In this document: positions 11,061 to 23,160 of the stretch, piece after piece
Layout: every line of letters begins with the position of its first letter
How positions within the stretch are numbered: the stretch's first letter is position 1
NCBI RefSeq assembly: GCF_000219625.1
Contig: NC_018210.1
Coordinates: forward strand, 1,054,001 to 1,118,000
Direction of reading: 5' to 3'
Source of the DNA: Zymoseptoria tritici IPO323
Lineage: Eukaryota; Ascomycota; Dothideomycetes; Mycosphaerellales; Mycosphaerellaceae
Length of the DNA: 64,000 nucleotides
Translations under genes and position numbers: made by a program
Notes under the pieces: model-generated
The model's input: the letters and a program-made list of their open reading frames with translations, nothing else
Told to the model about the DNA's origin: nothing
Databases searched by the model: none

Positions 11061-14000
11061 GTCCGGGGCCTAATTAATAGCGGCGCCCAGGACAACTTCT
11101 GCGACTCTATGCTAGCAAAGGAAATAGGGTAGACGGTTTCCGAGCTATCCACCTAGACAAAGTACCTGACTCTAAATAGCTAGAGCCTATAGGTCTTTGG
11201 AGAAACGAGAAACTCCTACAAGGCTGTGGATACCTCTAGCAAGGCGCAGGGGTGCGTGGACACGTTCAAGGTGGGACGTATCCACGGTTTCGAAGTCGTG
11301 CTCGGCATGCCCTAGCTCGAGAAGTACAACCCGGGTGTTAACTTCGCTCTAAAGGAGGTCTTCTAGAGGCAGAAACCTCGAAAGCGTTAAGTAATGGCGG
11401 TAGTGTCCCCGGATAGGTTCTACCGGGAGTGTCTCGGTGAAGTCGAGGCAGCTCTTTACGTTATGTCGATCTAAGAGGTCGAGGATAGACTCGAACTAGA
11501 CTAGAATAGCGTCCTAACGGCGTATTCTAACTTCTCCGACGTCTTTTCGGAGGAGTTAGCTGGCGAGTTAGCACTATATGGACCGTACGATCTCAGGATC
11601 GACCTAGTTGAGGGAGCAAGGGTCCTATTTAGCCCTATGTACGCTCTGTCGGAGGCAGAGATAGATGCGATGCGCAAGCAGCTCCCTAAACATCTGAAGA
11701 GTAGCTTCATTCGCCGCTCGACGTCCTCGGCGGGCGCGCTAATCCTCTTCGCGAGGAAAAAGGACAACACACTCCGCCTCTGTGTCGACTACCGCGGCCT
11801 AAATGCGGTTACGGTGAAGAACAGGGGGGGTCTTCCCTTAATTTCCGAGTTAATAGACCAGCTAGCTGGCGCTAGGTACTTTACGAAGATAGACCTCCGC
11901 TACGCGTACCACCGTGTCCGTATCCGGGAAGGCGACGAGTGGAAGACAGCCTTCCGGACTAGATACGGCCATTTCGAATACACCGTGATGCCCTTTAGGC
12001 TCTGTAATGCCCCCGCGGTGTTCTAAAACTTCATTAACAGCGTGTTAGTAGGGCTGATCGACGTGTTCTGCGTCGTTTACCTCGACGACATCCTTATATA
12101 CTCCAAAACGGTAGAGGAGCACGAGGGCTACGTCCGGGAGGTGCTAGAGCGCCTCCGGAAACACAAGTTGTACGCCAACCTGTCTAAGTGCGATTTCTAC
12201 AAGGACCGCGTCGACTACCTCGGGTACGTTATTACACGTGATAGGCTAGAGATCGACCCAGAACGGGTCAGATCGGTCCAGGAGTGGCTACTTCCCCGGT
12301 TAATACATAACATTAGGGTCTTTATCGGCTTCGCGAACTACTATAGGCGCTTTATTAAGGGCTTCTTACGCCTCGCTGCGGCACTTAACCGCTACACGGA
12401 GGGGAAAAAGGCAGTAAACTAACGTAAGAAGGAACGAGCATACTTAGAGCTCGACGAGCAAGCTGTGCTTTCCTTCGACGAGTTGCGGAAAAGGTTCTCG
12501 GAAGCTCCTATCCTACGCTATTTTAACCTAGAACTGCCCTGTAGGGTAGAAACCGACGCCTTAGGCGAGGCGATCTCGGGCATCCTAAGCTAACTATACG
12601 AAGACTACGGCAAGACGTAGTAGTTCCCTGTATTATACTTCTTACGGAAGATAATCGCGGCAGAACGGAACTACGTTACGGAAGACGCTAAGCTGTTAGC
12701 AGTCGTGGACTCCTTTAAGCACTTTAGACAATACCTGGAGGGGGCTCGACACTAGGTCGAACTACTAACGGATTATGCAAACCTACAAACTCTTATGACG
12801 ACTAAGACCTTGTCTAGGCGGCAGGTTAGATAGGCCGAGTAGTTGTCGCAGATCGACTTTAGGACTATTTACAGACCCGGCAAGGCTAATAGGGCGGCGG
12901 ATGCACTAAGCAGAAGGCCCGACCTTACGGATAAGGACTACTCTAGACGGTAGGCTACAGACGAAGAGTCGTCTACAAGCTTGCGGCTCCTCTAGACGGC
13001 ATTCTAACCGCATCTGGACTATGATGGACTAGTAAGGCACGTGGGGGTAGTAAAGGACGCCCTAGACCTGAAAACGCGCCTGAAACGCGCCCTCTTAAAA
13101 GATCCGACCTTTAACAGGATTAACGAGGAGAAGGACTAAGCGGAACCTGCTTTCTAGGCAGATCGATAGACTAACGAGGATAGAGTCGCGTACATGGACG
13201 GCAAGGCCTATGTACCTAAAGGAAGCATAAGACTCTAACTGCTTTAGGAATGCTACGACGACCCTATGGCAGGGCACTTCGGCTTCTCTCGAACGCTCGA
13301 ACTTCTACAAAGGAGTTTCTACTAGCCTAAAATGAGGAAATACGTTAAGGACTACATACGAACGTGTTAAGCGTGCAGCAGGGCAAAGCTACGGCGGCAC
13401 AAACCTCACGGATTGCTGCACGTAGAGCTACTATCGCTTATACTATAGGAGGATGTGACGCTAGACTTTATAACGGACCTGCTACCTAGCATGCTTCTGG
13501 GCCAGGCTTACGACTTAATCCTAGTAATCGTGGACAGATGCACCAAAATGGTCTATTATGCGCTATGCAAGAAGACGATTACCGTAGCAGAGCTCGTAGA
13601 GGTGTTTATAAGGGAAGTCGTACGACTCTATAGCGCACTAGCTACGATTACGTCGGATCGAGGGCCTATCCTAACCTCAAAATTCTAGAGCACGTTCTGT
13701 TTCTGCCTTAGCATACGCCGGAAACTGAGCACAGCGTTCTACCCTTAAACAGACGGGCAAACAGAGCGCTAAAACCAGACGCTAGAGCAGTATCTTCGCA
13801 TATACTGCAACTATAAACAGGACAACTAGGCCTCCCTACTCTCTACTGCGGAATTCTCGTACAATAACAGCGTACACTCCGCAACAGGGGTTACGCTATT
13901 CTAGGCGTATACGACACGGGACCCTCGGCGGTGCCACTAGCCCAGACTACGCCAGAATGGACGAGAAGCCCTGTTCGCCGCACAACTTGCGGACCGCGTT

Positions 14001-14549
14001 ATCTCCAACTAGAAGAAACTGCAGGTCAGACTGGCTAAAACAAAGAAGCAAATAGCTAAGTGGGCGAACGAGCATAGGAAGGACATCTCCTTCAACGTCG
14101 GAGACGAAGTCTACCTTAACATACGCAACATTAGGTTATTAAGACCTTCGGCGAAGCTCGATCACAAATACATTGGGCCTTATAAGGTAAAAGCAGTTAT
14201 TAACCGCGTCGCATATACGCTCGATCTACTAGACTTACTGAAGATCTACCTAACCTTCTATGTTTCTCTGCTAGAACTATCTATCCCGGACCAGTTTAGT
14301 CGCAAACAGGACAGGATGATGCGATACGACGCAGGAGAGGACAATAAATACGAAGTCGAGGCCATTCTGGCCGAACGTGTAGACGAACTGAACAATCGGG
14401 AGTACCTTATTAAGTAGAAAGACTACGACTAGTCCGAGAACTCCTGGGAAGTAGCAGTTAACATTAGCCCGGCAGCAATGCGGGCCTACCGGCGTAGAAT
14501 GGGCTAGAAAGGACCGACTGCGCGCAGTAAATTCCAGAAAAAACGCTGA
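11061..14549 (+). pseudogene. Element A pol: protease end, RT, RNase H, integrase, chromodomain
   Basis: Pol starts before the LINE (5403 onward) and resumes in the same sense at 11061 with the retropepsin motif, now LINSGAQDNF instead of the usual LIDSGA. RT spans about 11600-12400 ([34 protein letters not shown] at 12078-12089). RNase H begins near 12540 (CRVETDALGEAISGIL). The integrase zinc domain is near 13260-13380 and its core begins at 13455 (TLDFITDLLPSM). A chromodomain lies at about 14340-14460 (EVEAILAERV, EYLIK*KDYD*SENSWE). TGA is at 14547-14549. Numerous TAG/TAA stops kill the frame. Confidence 0.88.
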
Positions 14550-14776
14550 CCCCCTTGGTTAATTTTTCAATCCTTTTTTTGCTTTATAACATTGGACTTT
14601 AACATTTTTAATAATTCTAGGGATTTCATTTGGGTGTTAAGGCTTTCTATTCTGGACCATTCTGGTCCACGTCAAGCTATTCTGCGCTATTATAACTTAA
14701 AGGGCCCCATCACTCTGCGTGATAGCGTTATCTGTTATACCCTATATACTGCTAGAGCTAACTGGACCAAACCGGC

Positions 14777-15678
14777 TCAATTATCGCTATCCTCGTCCGA
14801 AGCGTCCTCTCTACGCTCCTAAGCGGCCGTAGTGCTTACCAAAGCCTTTAACGCCTCCCTGTTGGTCTTTCCCGTACCCCTAGCGTACGAATTAAACCTC
14901 TCCAGGGCCTTGCTGTTGCGATACAAGGCAGTCTTGTACTTGTTAAGCTTGTCTGTTAACGACTGGACCGTAATAGCGCCCTTTGGATTAATTAGGCGGC
15001 TTCTCTTGGCCCTCGGGGTCCCGGCAGCAGCCTGCTCCTACATCCTGGCGTTAGCATAGCCTAAAATGCGCTAGAACGGTACACTTACGGCCTTCTCTAT
15101 ATAAGCAGCGGCCAACCTGTCCCGCTTCTTGACCTTTTAACCCGTCGTGTCCTACTCGCGGGTACCCTGGTGCAAAGTGAGACCCTCCGGGCCGCGAACG
15201 CTGTTTCCCAGCTCCCTAAGGCGCCAACCGTCAGCATACTAGTCCAAAATGAGCTAGAACGGCACATACAACTCAATCGAACTAGCAAATAGGAGCACCT
15301 TACTCCTCAACTTCTTCCTGTTGTCCGCGTTTACTACCGGATTAGCGTACTCTGCTTGAATCTGGGCATTAATAGTGTCCCACTCGCCCTTACGGGCCGG
15401 AGGGAGCTATTTAGGGTCAGCCTGGATCTAGAAGACTCTAGAATAGTCCAGAAATATCCTACCTGGAAGTAATCGGCATTTCTGTCGTCTAGACAGCCGG
15501 CGCATTTGGCAGTGATGCCCTTAATAGGTTTCTCTGGCCCTAACTAACACAGTTTGGTCAAGTCTTTGTTCAGCTTAACGTCTTTAATGCAATTAAAGTA
15601 CGGATTGTGGTTAAAAGCCCCGTTGCGGACCTTTTTGGCGTAATCGTTGCGCACGAGGGCCGCGGCGGCGGAAGACAT
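14777..15678 (-). pseudogene. Antisense accessory ORF of element A, probably once spliced
   Basis: On the strand opposite to gag-pol, ATG 15678 opens MSSAAAALVRNDYAKKV and reads to 15463. The frame then moves. A GT at 15462-15461 with AG acceptors at 15428 or 15422 (introns of 35 or 41 nt) joins NADYFQ to QADPKQLPPARKGEW-type sequence. From there it runs, broken only by TAG/TAA at Gln-like positions, to TGA 14777-14779. The second part is rich in Lys/Arg and ends in an acidic tail. About 285 residues in all. I do not recognise the family and see no similarity to the antisense ORF of element B. It converges on the pol stop 227 bp away. Confidence 0.6.
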
Positions 15679-15914
15679 AGTGTGTCTGCGCTAATGTTAG
15701 CCTTGCTAGACCCAAACTGGACCATACTGGCACTACCCTAGATTACTTACTTTTTGGTAGTTGGTAAAGAAGAGAGAAAGTTTGGAAGAAGAATTAAATT
15801 AATATGGCGACGCTACGGACCCGCAAATCCTTCTAGATTGGGACATCTGGCAGCTGACAGCTTGTGAATTTTCCACCGCAACTAAGGTTAGTTGTAGAGA
15901 GGGGAGGGGGGCAA
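15679..15914 (+). other. Element A 3' untranslated region and polypurine tract
   Basis: No frame. It ends with the purine run GAGAGGGGAGGGGGG just before the 3' LTR, the expected primer for plus-strand DNA synthesis. It would also hold the promoter of the antisense ORF. Confidence 0.65.
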
Positions 15915-16243
15915 TGTGAGGACACCCTTACGATAACGCCCCCTACCTGTCCTAACCTGGACTATCCTGGTACTACAGATTACCGGTGCTATCTTATCTA
16001 GCCTAGACTAGGACATCCTGTAGAGGGACGAACCTTACGGGCGCACGATGGCCCCCGAGCGGACGTCGGACTACGACCGGTGCCTAGTCTAGGCGGAGGG
16101 ACGCATTTGGCAACACGAAGGGCGGGTACATAGCCTCGGGGGACGCTCTTGTCTATTCCCTTCCTTATCAAATCGACTCGTTACATTCTACAACCATTTG
16201 TTTTCGGTGCAAGCCTACACTCCCTCTCGAGGTGCTTCTAACA
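15915..16243 (+). repeat. 3' LTR of Gypsy element A (329 bp)
   Basis: Partner of 3827-4155, same ends and length. TATAG follows at 16244-16248. One change (CGAATCGA to CAAATCGA) falls in the self-priming complement. Confidence 0.93.
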
Positions 16244-16248
16244 TATAG

Positions 16249-18450
16249 CTTGTAGGTAGCAGAGTTAGATAGACGTAGCCGACAGGTTGTTAGCTACTAC
16301 CTCCCTTTCCCCTCTAGCCGCCGGCTAATCCGGGGCTAGATTAGGTTCTAGGAACCTCCTAAACCGTAACATCTTGTCGTCCTCGCCTAGAGTGTCCTGC
16401 TCCCTGCGAGAAAGTACGTCCGGCATAATTGCTTCGGTCCCCGGTCGGTATACGAGTTTGAACTAGAATAAGGCAACGGTCTTAAACTATCGAATCTGCC
16501 TCTCGCTTAGCTGCCTCTTCGTTATAAAGTACTCTAGGTTCTTATAGTCCGTCTAAATAGTAAAGGGACTATACGTCTTTAGCTCGGGTGCCTAGAATTT
16601 CAGGCAGGACACTACTGCTAACATCTCCTTATCGTAAATGTTGTAGTTAATCTCGGCCTTATTAAGCTTCTGTAAAAAGAAGCCTACTAGCTTTAGGACC
16701 CTGTTCGCTTCCTATAGGAGCGCGCCTCTAATTGCGAACCCGCTATAATCCGTCTCTAGGAACGTAGGAAGCCCCGGGTCCTAGTATGCAAGTACTAGAG
16801 CCCTGTAATACTTCCCCTTTAACCTCTAGAATGCCTTCTCCTTAAGTTCTCCCTAGGAGAACGGCGTTCCCTTCCTAGTAAGCGCGGTTAAGGGAGCGGC
16901 GATCTTAGAGTAGTTAGGGATAAACATCCTGTAGTAGTTAGCAAAACCTAGGAACCTTCGAACCTCCTTCTGCGTTCGTAGTACCTTTTAGTCTTCTACT
17001 GCTTAAATCTTCTTAGGGTCGGGTCCTACGCCTTTTCCGTTAGTATAAACGATAAACCCTAGGTACTTAACGGTCTTCTGTGCGAAAGCGTACTTCCCTA
17101 GGTCTAGGTATAGGCCCCTATCCTAAAGGGCCCGGAGGACTGTGCGAACCTTCTAGTAGTGATCTTCGAGCATACTATCGGAGTAGATAATTATATTATT
17201 ACTATATGCTAATGCAAAGTTGTCCAGATATTCCCGCAACAAATTGTTAATAAACCGCTAGAAAGTAGCTAGTGCCCCGGACAGACCGAACGGGTATACT
17301 AACTACTTAAACAGACTAAATCTAGTGCGGAAGGCTGTCTTATACTCTTCGCCGGCCGCTATACGAATGTAATAGAAGGCGGCTACAACGTCGACCTTCG
17401 TAAGCTATCGTAAGCCTGTAAGGTTCCTTAGGGTCTCCGGAACTAACAGGAGTAGGTACCTGTTATACTTCGTTAGGGCGTTTAGCGCTCGATAGTTATA
17501 GTAGAAACGTAGTCCCCCTCCCGGTTTGCGAGCGAAAAGCACTAGTGCTGCAGCCTTCGAGGAACTTAGCCGGATATATCCCTTTTTTAGCAGGGCATCG
17601 ATAACTTTTCTTAGGACTAGTAGTTCGTCCTTAGACATGCCGTATAAGGGGCCCTAAGGCAATCGGGGCAGTAAACTATTAGGATTTAGCTAGAGGGCGA
17701 TCTTATAGTCCAGATCCCCTCTGTAAGGAGCGAGCTTGTCGGCCTCCCGCGTCCTAAACAGCGGTAGTATGTCGTAAAGCTCCGGGGGGAGCCTGCTCTT
17801 AAGCTGCTTGTCTGTTAGGGGCTCCTTTACTTCTAAGGACTTCTGGATATCCTAAACCGTTACGGCAGCGAGGGTTGTAAACCTCTTAGCATCCTAAAGG
17901 GTCTTCTTAACGTCCTCGACTAAAGCTGTAGCAGCCGCTACAAAGCTGCTAGAGTCCTTAATCTCCTTATAGTTCCTCCCTTCTTCTACCTATTTATTAG
18001 CGATACTATAGTAGAACTAGTGTTCCTCTAGTGCAGTCCGGATCTTATTATGCGCCTTCTAGGGGTTCCCGAGGATTAGAGGGAAGGCCAAGTTAGGCAC
18101 GACGTAAGCATATACTAACTAGGTGTATCCGCTTACTCCTATCCGGAACGCGACGACTCCCTTAATCTGCGAGTTACGCATAGACGTAGTAGCGCCCTTA
18201 ACGCCTCTCTTCTTATCGCTAACTAAGCTAAGCCCGAGGCCTTTAGCTAGGTCTCTGTTAATAGCAGCGTAGCATTAACATCCTTCGTCGATTAGGGCAA
18301 AGGTCCCGAAGGTTTCTTCTAGGACTACGTCGCTATAGATTAGGGTACCGTTTATCTTGCTTTTAAACGCCTCCTAGCCTGCTGTTATTGCTACGGCTGC
18401 ACTATCTCCTACCCTAGCACTTCGGGAAGGAGTTAGTCTTTTCCCGTCTC
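16249..18450 (-). pseudogene. Element B protease, RT and RNase H (pol 5' part)
   Basis: Minus strand. The best readable piece is 17638-17405, RT fingers (KKGYIRLSSSKAAALVLFAR, GGGLRFYYNYRALNALTKYN). The catalytic motif at 17206-17195 reads Tyr-Ser-Asn-Asn where Tyr-x-Asp-Asp is required; both Asp codons changed from GAT to AAT, a TpG to TpA change. RNase H lies downstream to about 16400. Element A cuts the polyprotein at 16248. RIP stops are present throughout. Confidence 0.75.
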
Positions 18451-19671
18451 TGCGGAATCCGACTCCTCTTTATCGTCCTCTAGAACCGGTCCCGCGCGGA
18501 CCGCGTTTATTCTGGCGGGTGGCGTTGCTGCGGCGTAGGGACATTCGCGTCTGCGGTGTCCGTCCGCTCTATAGCGGAAGTAGAGTCTCTCCTATCGGCG
18601 TCGCTCTCTTTCTACGTCGTCGACCTACTTTGCCCTCTGCTTCCTTCTAGCGTTACTGTTCCGACTTCCTTAGCTTCTTAAGCGATTCCCGCTCGTCTAG
18701 GCCGGGGTTATAACAGTATCTCTATTAGCGTCTACCCGTGCTCTTAAGGTGCTCCTACCCTAAGGGCGCGCGGTTACCGGTATAGAAGAAATAGTGTCCT
18801 TGTTCTTCTCTTTCTACTTTTTGTTAGCAGCCTTAAACTAGTTAGTAGCCTCTAGATTGGTTATTACCCGCTCGACCTCCTCCGCATAATCGTTATAGTC
18901 CTTAATGTTTGCGATAGAGGCAGTATATGTCTTTGCAGGGTTCGAAAAGGTATGTTTTAGGTATCTAATCTGGACCTCGTCTTTCTAGCTTGCTCCGCCG
19001 GCACTAAGTAGGAGATCGTTAAATCTTAGCTAGTAGTCGTGCTATAGCTAACTAAGTTTATACCGGAGGTTTGTAAGCTCTTCTAGTGCGTTTAAGGCCT
19101 CTCTGCTGTCGCCGAAGACCTCTTCGAGTCGCGTAAAGAAAGCATCGGGGTCCTATACTTCGTTCGCTCCTCCCGACTCCTAGAAATAACGCATATAAGA
19201 TCTCTCCTTATAAGGGAGGGTGTCGTAGATAGCGTCCTAGTAGTACGGGTCGGGGAGCGTTAGTTTAAGGCCGGCATGTACTCGAAAGGAGCTTCTTAGC
19301 CGTAGCAGATAGTCTCGGAAGGTACTCGACTTCCCGTCCTAGGCTGCCGGCTTCTAATCCTTAGGGCCCGAGGGTTTTAAGTCGTCGCCCGCGGCCGGTC
19401 GACCGGAGATCGCCTAAGTTAGTGCTCGAATTAGGTCGTTTATAGAAGGGGCCGCTAGATCTACTAGGGCTCCTCTAGTCTTAGCTGCCGGCTGCGGTGT
19501 ATTCTACTTGGCTTCCGCCCGATCGATAGCGTTCCGCTAATGTTCTAGCTCTACCTATATTACATTTTAACGTGTATGTAGTTGCTAGAGGAACGTTTGT
19601 AGATCGGGTACACTCGGCTCCTCCGGATTAACGTTACCGGATCCCGAAGGATTTACGCCGTTATCCGTTAT
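18451..19671 (-). pseudogene. Element B gag, RIP-degraded
   Basis: The minus-strand frame begins at 19671 with ATA for ATG (ITDNGVNPSG). It continues with many TAG/TAA stops through helical charged sequence. The zinc knuckle at 18582-18541 reads Y-F-R-Y-R-A-D-G-H-R-R-R-E-C: the two N-terminal Cys of CX2CX4HX4C are now Tyr, again TG to TA changes. Confidence 0.72.
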
Positions 19672-19701
19672 GTCGTTTATAGTAGGAGTTGTATCGAGTA
19701 G

Positions 19702-19710
19702 ATCGAACTT
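19702..19710 (-). other. Self-priming site of element B
   Basis: On the minus strand AAGTTCGAT lies just after the 5' LTR. Its complement ATCGAACTT lies inside the LTR (plus-strand 19767-19775), preceded by TTCCTT as in element A. Confidence 0.62.
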
Positions 19711-19712
19711 AA

Positions 19713-19882
19713 TGTTATAGGTAAACAATGTATATACGAGAGTTCAGAGTCTATGTTGGATATAGCAAGTTCGATAAGGAAGCAGCCTAGAACCTCGCGG
19801 TAAGCGCAGAAAAGGATGTGGGCTGCCAAGACAAAGCACGGGGTTGCGCCACGTGTCATAGAAAGGGCGCCAGTCCCTCACA
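19713..19882 (-). repeat. 5' LTR of Gypsy element B (170 bp)
   Basis: Partner of 642-811. TSD CTAAC follows at 19883-19887. Confidence 0.88.
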
Positions 19883-19887
19883 CTAAC

Positions 19888-22800
19888 CTTATATGTTTTC
19901 GCAGTTTTGCGAGCATTGTAGTATTATGCGTATCTCTCCTATAACGCAGCTAGTCTTTTATATAGCGTTTTCTGCAGGCTGATTACTCTGTGCGCTATTT
20001 CCGCCGTACTAGGAGCTTTGCCCTCTAATTAGGGCAGGTCGGGCTATCTAGCGGCAATTAGATCGCGAATGTTATATGCTTAAAATAGTGTTACCCCTGT
20101 TGTCGTATAGACGCTATCGTTGTAAGAGAATTCGGCTACCGACAGCATCTGTGCCTAGTCGTCCTGTTCGTAGTTGCAGTATACTCGTAGGTATTACTCT
20201 AGCGTTTGGTTCTAACGTTCCGTCTAACCGTCCGTTTAGGGGTAATATGTAGTGCTTAGGCCCCTTCGGACCCTAAGGTAGTAGTAAAGCGTGCTCTAGA
20301 ACTTGGATATAAGGATTAGTCCTCTGTCGGACGTAATTAACTTAGGAGTTCCGTAAAGGCGGAAGATTTCTCTTAGGAAGACCTCCGCGAGGGTTTTAGC
20401 GTTAATGTCCTTCTATACGGGAATGTAGTAGGCTATTTTGGACTACCTGTCTATAACGACGAGGATTAAGTCGTATATGTGCCTTATAAACGTACTTAGG
20501 GGCAGATCGGTAATAAAATCTAATATTAGGTCCTCCTAGGGCCTGTTTAGTAGAGCTTCCGCATAGAGTTCTCTATATAGGCTATATCGCCGTAGCTTCG
20601 CCCTATCGCATGTCTAGCAGCTGTTTACGTAGTCCTTAACGTATTTTCTTATGTCTGGCTAGTAGAACGACTATTGCAATAGCTCTAGGGTCCGTTTAAA
20701 GCTAAAGTAGCTAGCTAGGGGGTTGTTATAGTACTAGCGGAGAGCTGCTAGGCGTACTAGGCCCGCCGGCACGTACAGTTTCCGTTCGTAGAAGAGGAAT
20801 TCGCCTTATATAGCCTACCTTTAGGTCTATTCTAGCGGATCCGGGTTATTTATAGCTAGTTCGACTGTCGATGCTATAGGGTTATATTTTAGGCTTTCGC
20901 GTATTGTATTAATTAGCGGGGAGTCTAATAATTCTTCTATTAGAGTGCTCGCTATTATATACGTTTTGCTATAGTAGGTCCTAGCGAGCTGCAGATAGTA
21001 GGTTATAACTGCTATTATAGACCGAACAGGGCTAGATTCGGCCGTTATTCCCTTAGACAGACCTAGTTAGTGCTAAAGGGTGTCTAATGTAGGAGCACTG
21101 TCGCTTTCGTTAATCTACCGTCCCGAGTAGTCCCTATCTTCTAAGTCTAGGCGTCTACTTACTCTGTCCGCAGCGGTATTAAGCGACCCCGGGTTGTACG
21201 TTATGCGGAAGTCGACGTTTAATAGCTGCTCTGCCTATCTTGCCTATCTTCGGCTTAGTTGCTTAGTTGTTATAAACTATTTTAGGTTATAATAGTCTGT
21301 TAAGACCTTAATTTGGTACGAAGCGCCCTTAATATAGTGTCTCTAGTGCTTAAAGGCCTCGACTATAGCGAGAAGCTCTTAATTGTGTGTGTTATAGTTC
21401 CTTTCGGCCGCGTTTATCTTGCTAGAGAAGAAGGCTACTAGGTGCTAGTGCATTTTGCCCTCCGTTTTATGTAGTTAGGATAGTACTGCCCCGACAGCGA
21501 ACCTAGAGGCATCTATTACGACGCGGATAGGCAGTTTTAGGTCGAAATGCCGTAAGATAGGCGCTTTAATAAACCTGGTCTTTAACTACTAGAATGCTTA
21601 CACTACGTTAGGTAGGAGTTCGAGGGGAACTAATTCCTCCTTTCTCTGTCGGTATCCGCCTTTAGCACTATTTAGGCCTCTCTCTATTAAGCGGTTTAGT
21701 AGGCTAGCTATACGGGAGAATTCCTTAATAAACTAGCGGTAGTAGTTCGCAAATCCGATAAAGATACAAATGTCCCTAACTAAGGCCGGAAGGGGCTAGT
21801 TAGCGATAGCTTAGATCCTTTCTGCCTCTATTTCGACTCCTTTTAGGGTTACTACGAACCTAAGGTAGCCGACTTGCCGCTTAAAGAACTCGCACTTCGA
21901 CAGTTTGGTAAAGAGTCGGTGTCTTCTAAGTCTCTCGAGGACTATCCTAACGTGTTTCTTATAGCTTTCGGCGTCTTGTAAGTATATTAAGATATCGTCG
22001 AGGTATACTATAACATAGTAGTCTAGCAGGCCCCGGAGGGCGTAGTTTATATATCCTTAGAACACTGCTAGGGCGTTAGTTAGCCTAAATAGGACTATAG
22101 TGTACTTAAAGTGGCTATACCTCGTCCGAAAGGCAGTTTTCTACTAGTCGCTCTCCTTAATTCGGATGCGATAGTACGCGTCTCGTATATCTAGCTTTAT
22201 AAAGAACTTTGCCGGCGCTAACTAGTCTAGAGATTCTTAGACGAGGGGCAGGGCGTGTCTATTCTTAATAGTAACGGCATTAAGGGCCCTATAGTCGACG
22301 CATAGACGTAGGCTACCGTCCTTTTTCTTTATAAAGAGGATGCCTACCCCCGCTAGGGAGGTCGAGGGGCGGATCTACCCCTTCTCTAGGCTGTCGGCGA
22401 GGTAGTTGCGCAGAGTCTCTAGTTCTGTTATAGAGAGGTTGTATAATAGGCCGTATAGGGCCTCCTTACCTTCTTCGAGGTCGATACTAAGCTTATTTAG
22501 CCCCGTCTCGGGGAGAAGGGACTTGTTTCCTTCTGCGAAAACGTCCGCGAAATCCGAGAATTCGCTTAGAAGTTCCGGTTCTTTTAGCGCATCGTCTATA
22601 CGTTAAGCGGCAAGGGCCTAAACGCGCCCCGAAGGGATGCCGGAGGCGTCCTTCTAGAACTCTTCAGGTAAGACGAGCCTAACCGGCCTCTATTATCTAC
22701 CTTTCGTTCCCTTCTAGGTAACGCTTTTGCGGATAAAGTTTACCCTCGGGTTCTATCGTTCTAGCTAGGGCATACCGAGGACTAGTTAGAACCCGTAGAT

Positions 22801-23160
22801 TCTTCCGACTACGAAGGTTTCTATATATCCTCTTATATATCCTTAAGTATCCGTTACTTTAAACAGGACGCGGCATTCTCCCTAAACAGCTATCCTCTAG
22901 CCGTTTAGTACTACGTATTAGGCTGTTTGCCCTAACTCGGGGCTTAGGCCTAGCTCTTTAGCTACTATATTATCTATAAAGTTGCTTTGCGCTCTACAAT
23001 TAAGCAGTGCTCGGAGTGTCTTAGTCCTATTAGGACCCTGCATTTCTACTTTAAGGCGTATTAGCCCTTCCCCTGTAGTTCGGGGAATTCCTCCTAGCTC
23101 GGCAGCCTTTCTTTAGGCCTCTAAGTACTAGACTTAACCCGCAGCGGTTAGAGGAGATCT
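19888..23160 (-). pseudogene. Element C pol: protease, RT, RNase H, integrase
   Basis: Minus-strand polyprotein, heavily RIP-stopped. RT palm YLDD is preserved at 22005-21982. RNase H follows to about 21150, then the integrase zinc and core domains to 19888. The frame is resumed at 636 (YKVSDYIYLS) after the B insertion. No frame longer than about 60 codons remains open. Confidence 0.72.

Larger units (their letters stand above)
3827..16243 (+). mobile_element. Gypsy/chromovirus element A, complete, interrupted by a LINE
   Basis: A plus-strand LTR retrotransposon inserted in element B with TSD TATAG and 329-bp LTRs. Removing the LINE leaves about 6.8 kb. Order: LTR, self-priming site, gag, protease, RT, RNase H, integrase with chromodomain, an opposite-strand ORF, a polypurine stretch (GAGAGGGGAGGGGGGCAA ending at 15914), LTR. 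RIP stops run through all coding parts, though the RT YLDD motif (12078-12089) survives. Confidence 0.93.
642..19882 (-). mobile_element. Gypsy/chromovirus element B, interrupted by element A
   Basis: An LTR retrotransposon on the minus strand with 170-bp LTRs at 642-811 (3') and 19713-19882 (5') and TSD CTAAC. Its own sequence is 642-3826 plus 16249-19882, about 6.8 kb. The rest is element A. From right to left it holds gag (19671 to about 18450), protease and RT, RNase H, the A insertion, integrase and a C-terminal chromodomain ending at 2103. An opposite-strand reading frame lies at 1225-2091. Every coding part carries many TAG/TAA stops, and the RT catalytic pair is lost, so it is dead. 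Confidence 0.88.

Noticed and set aside
10730..11152. 140-codon minus frame at the 5' end of the LINE
   Set aside because: It crosses the TSD into element A, so it cannot be an old gene, and its composition is not protein-like.
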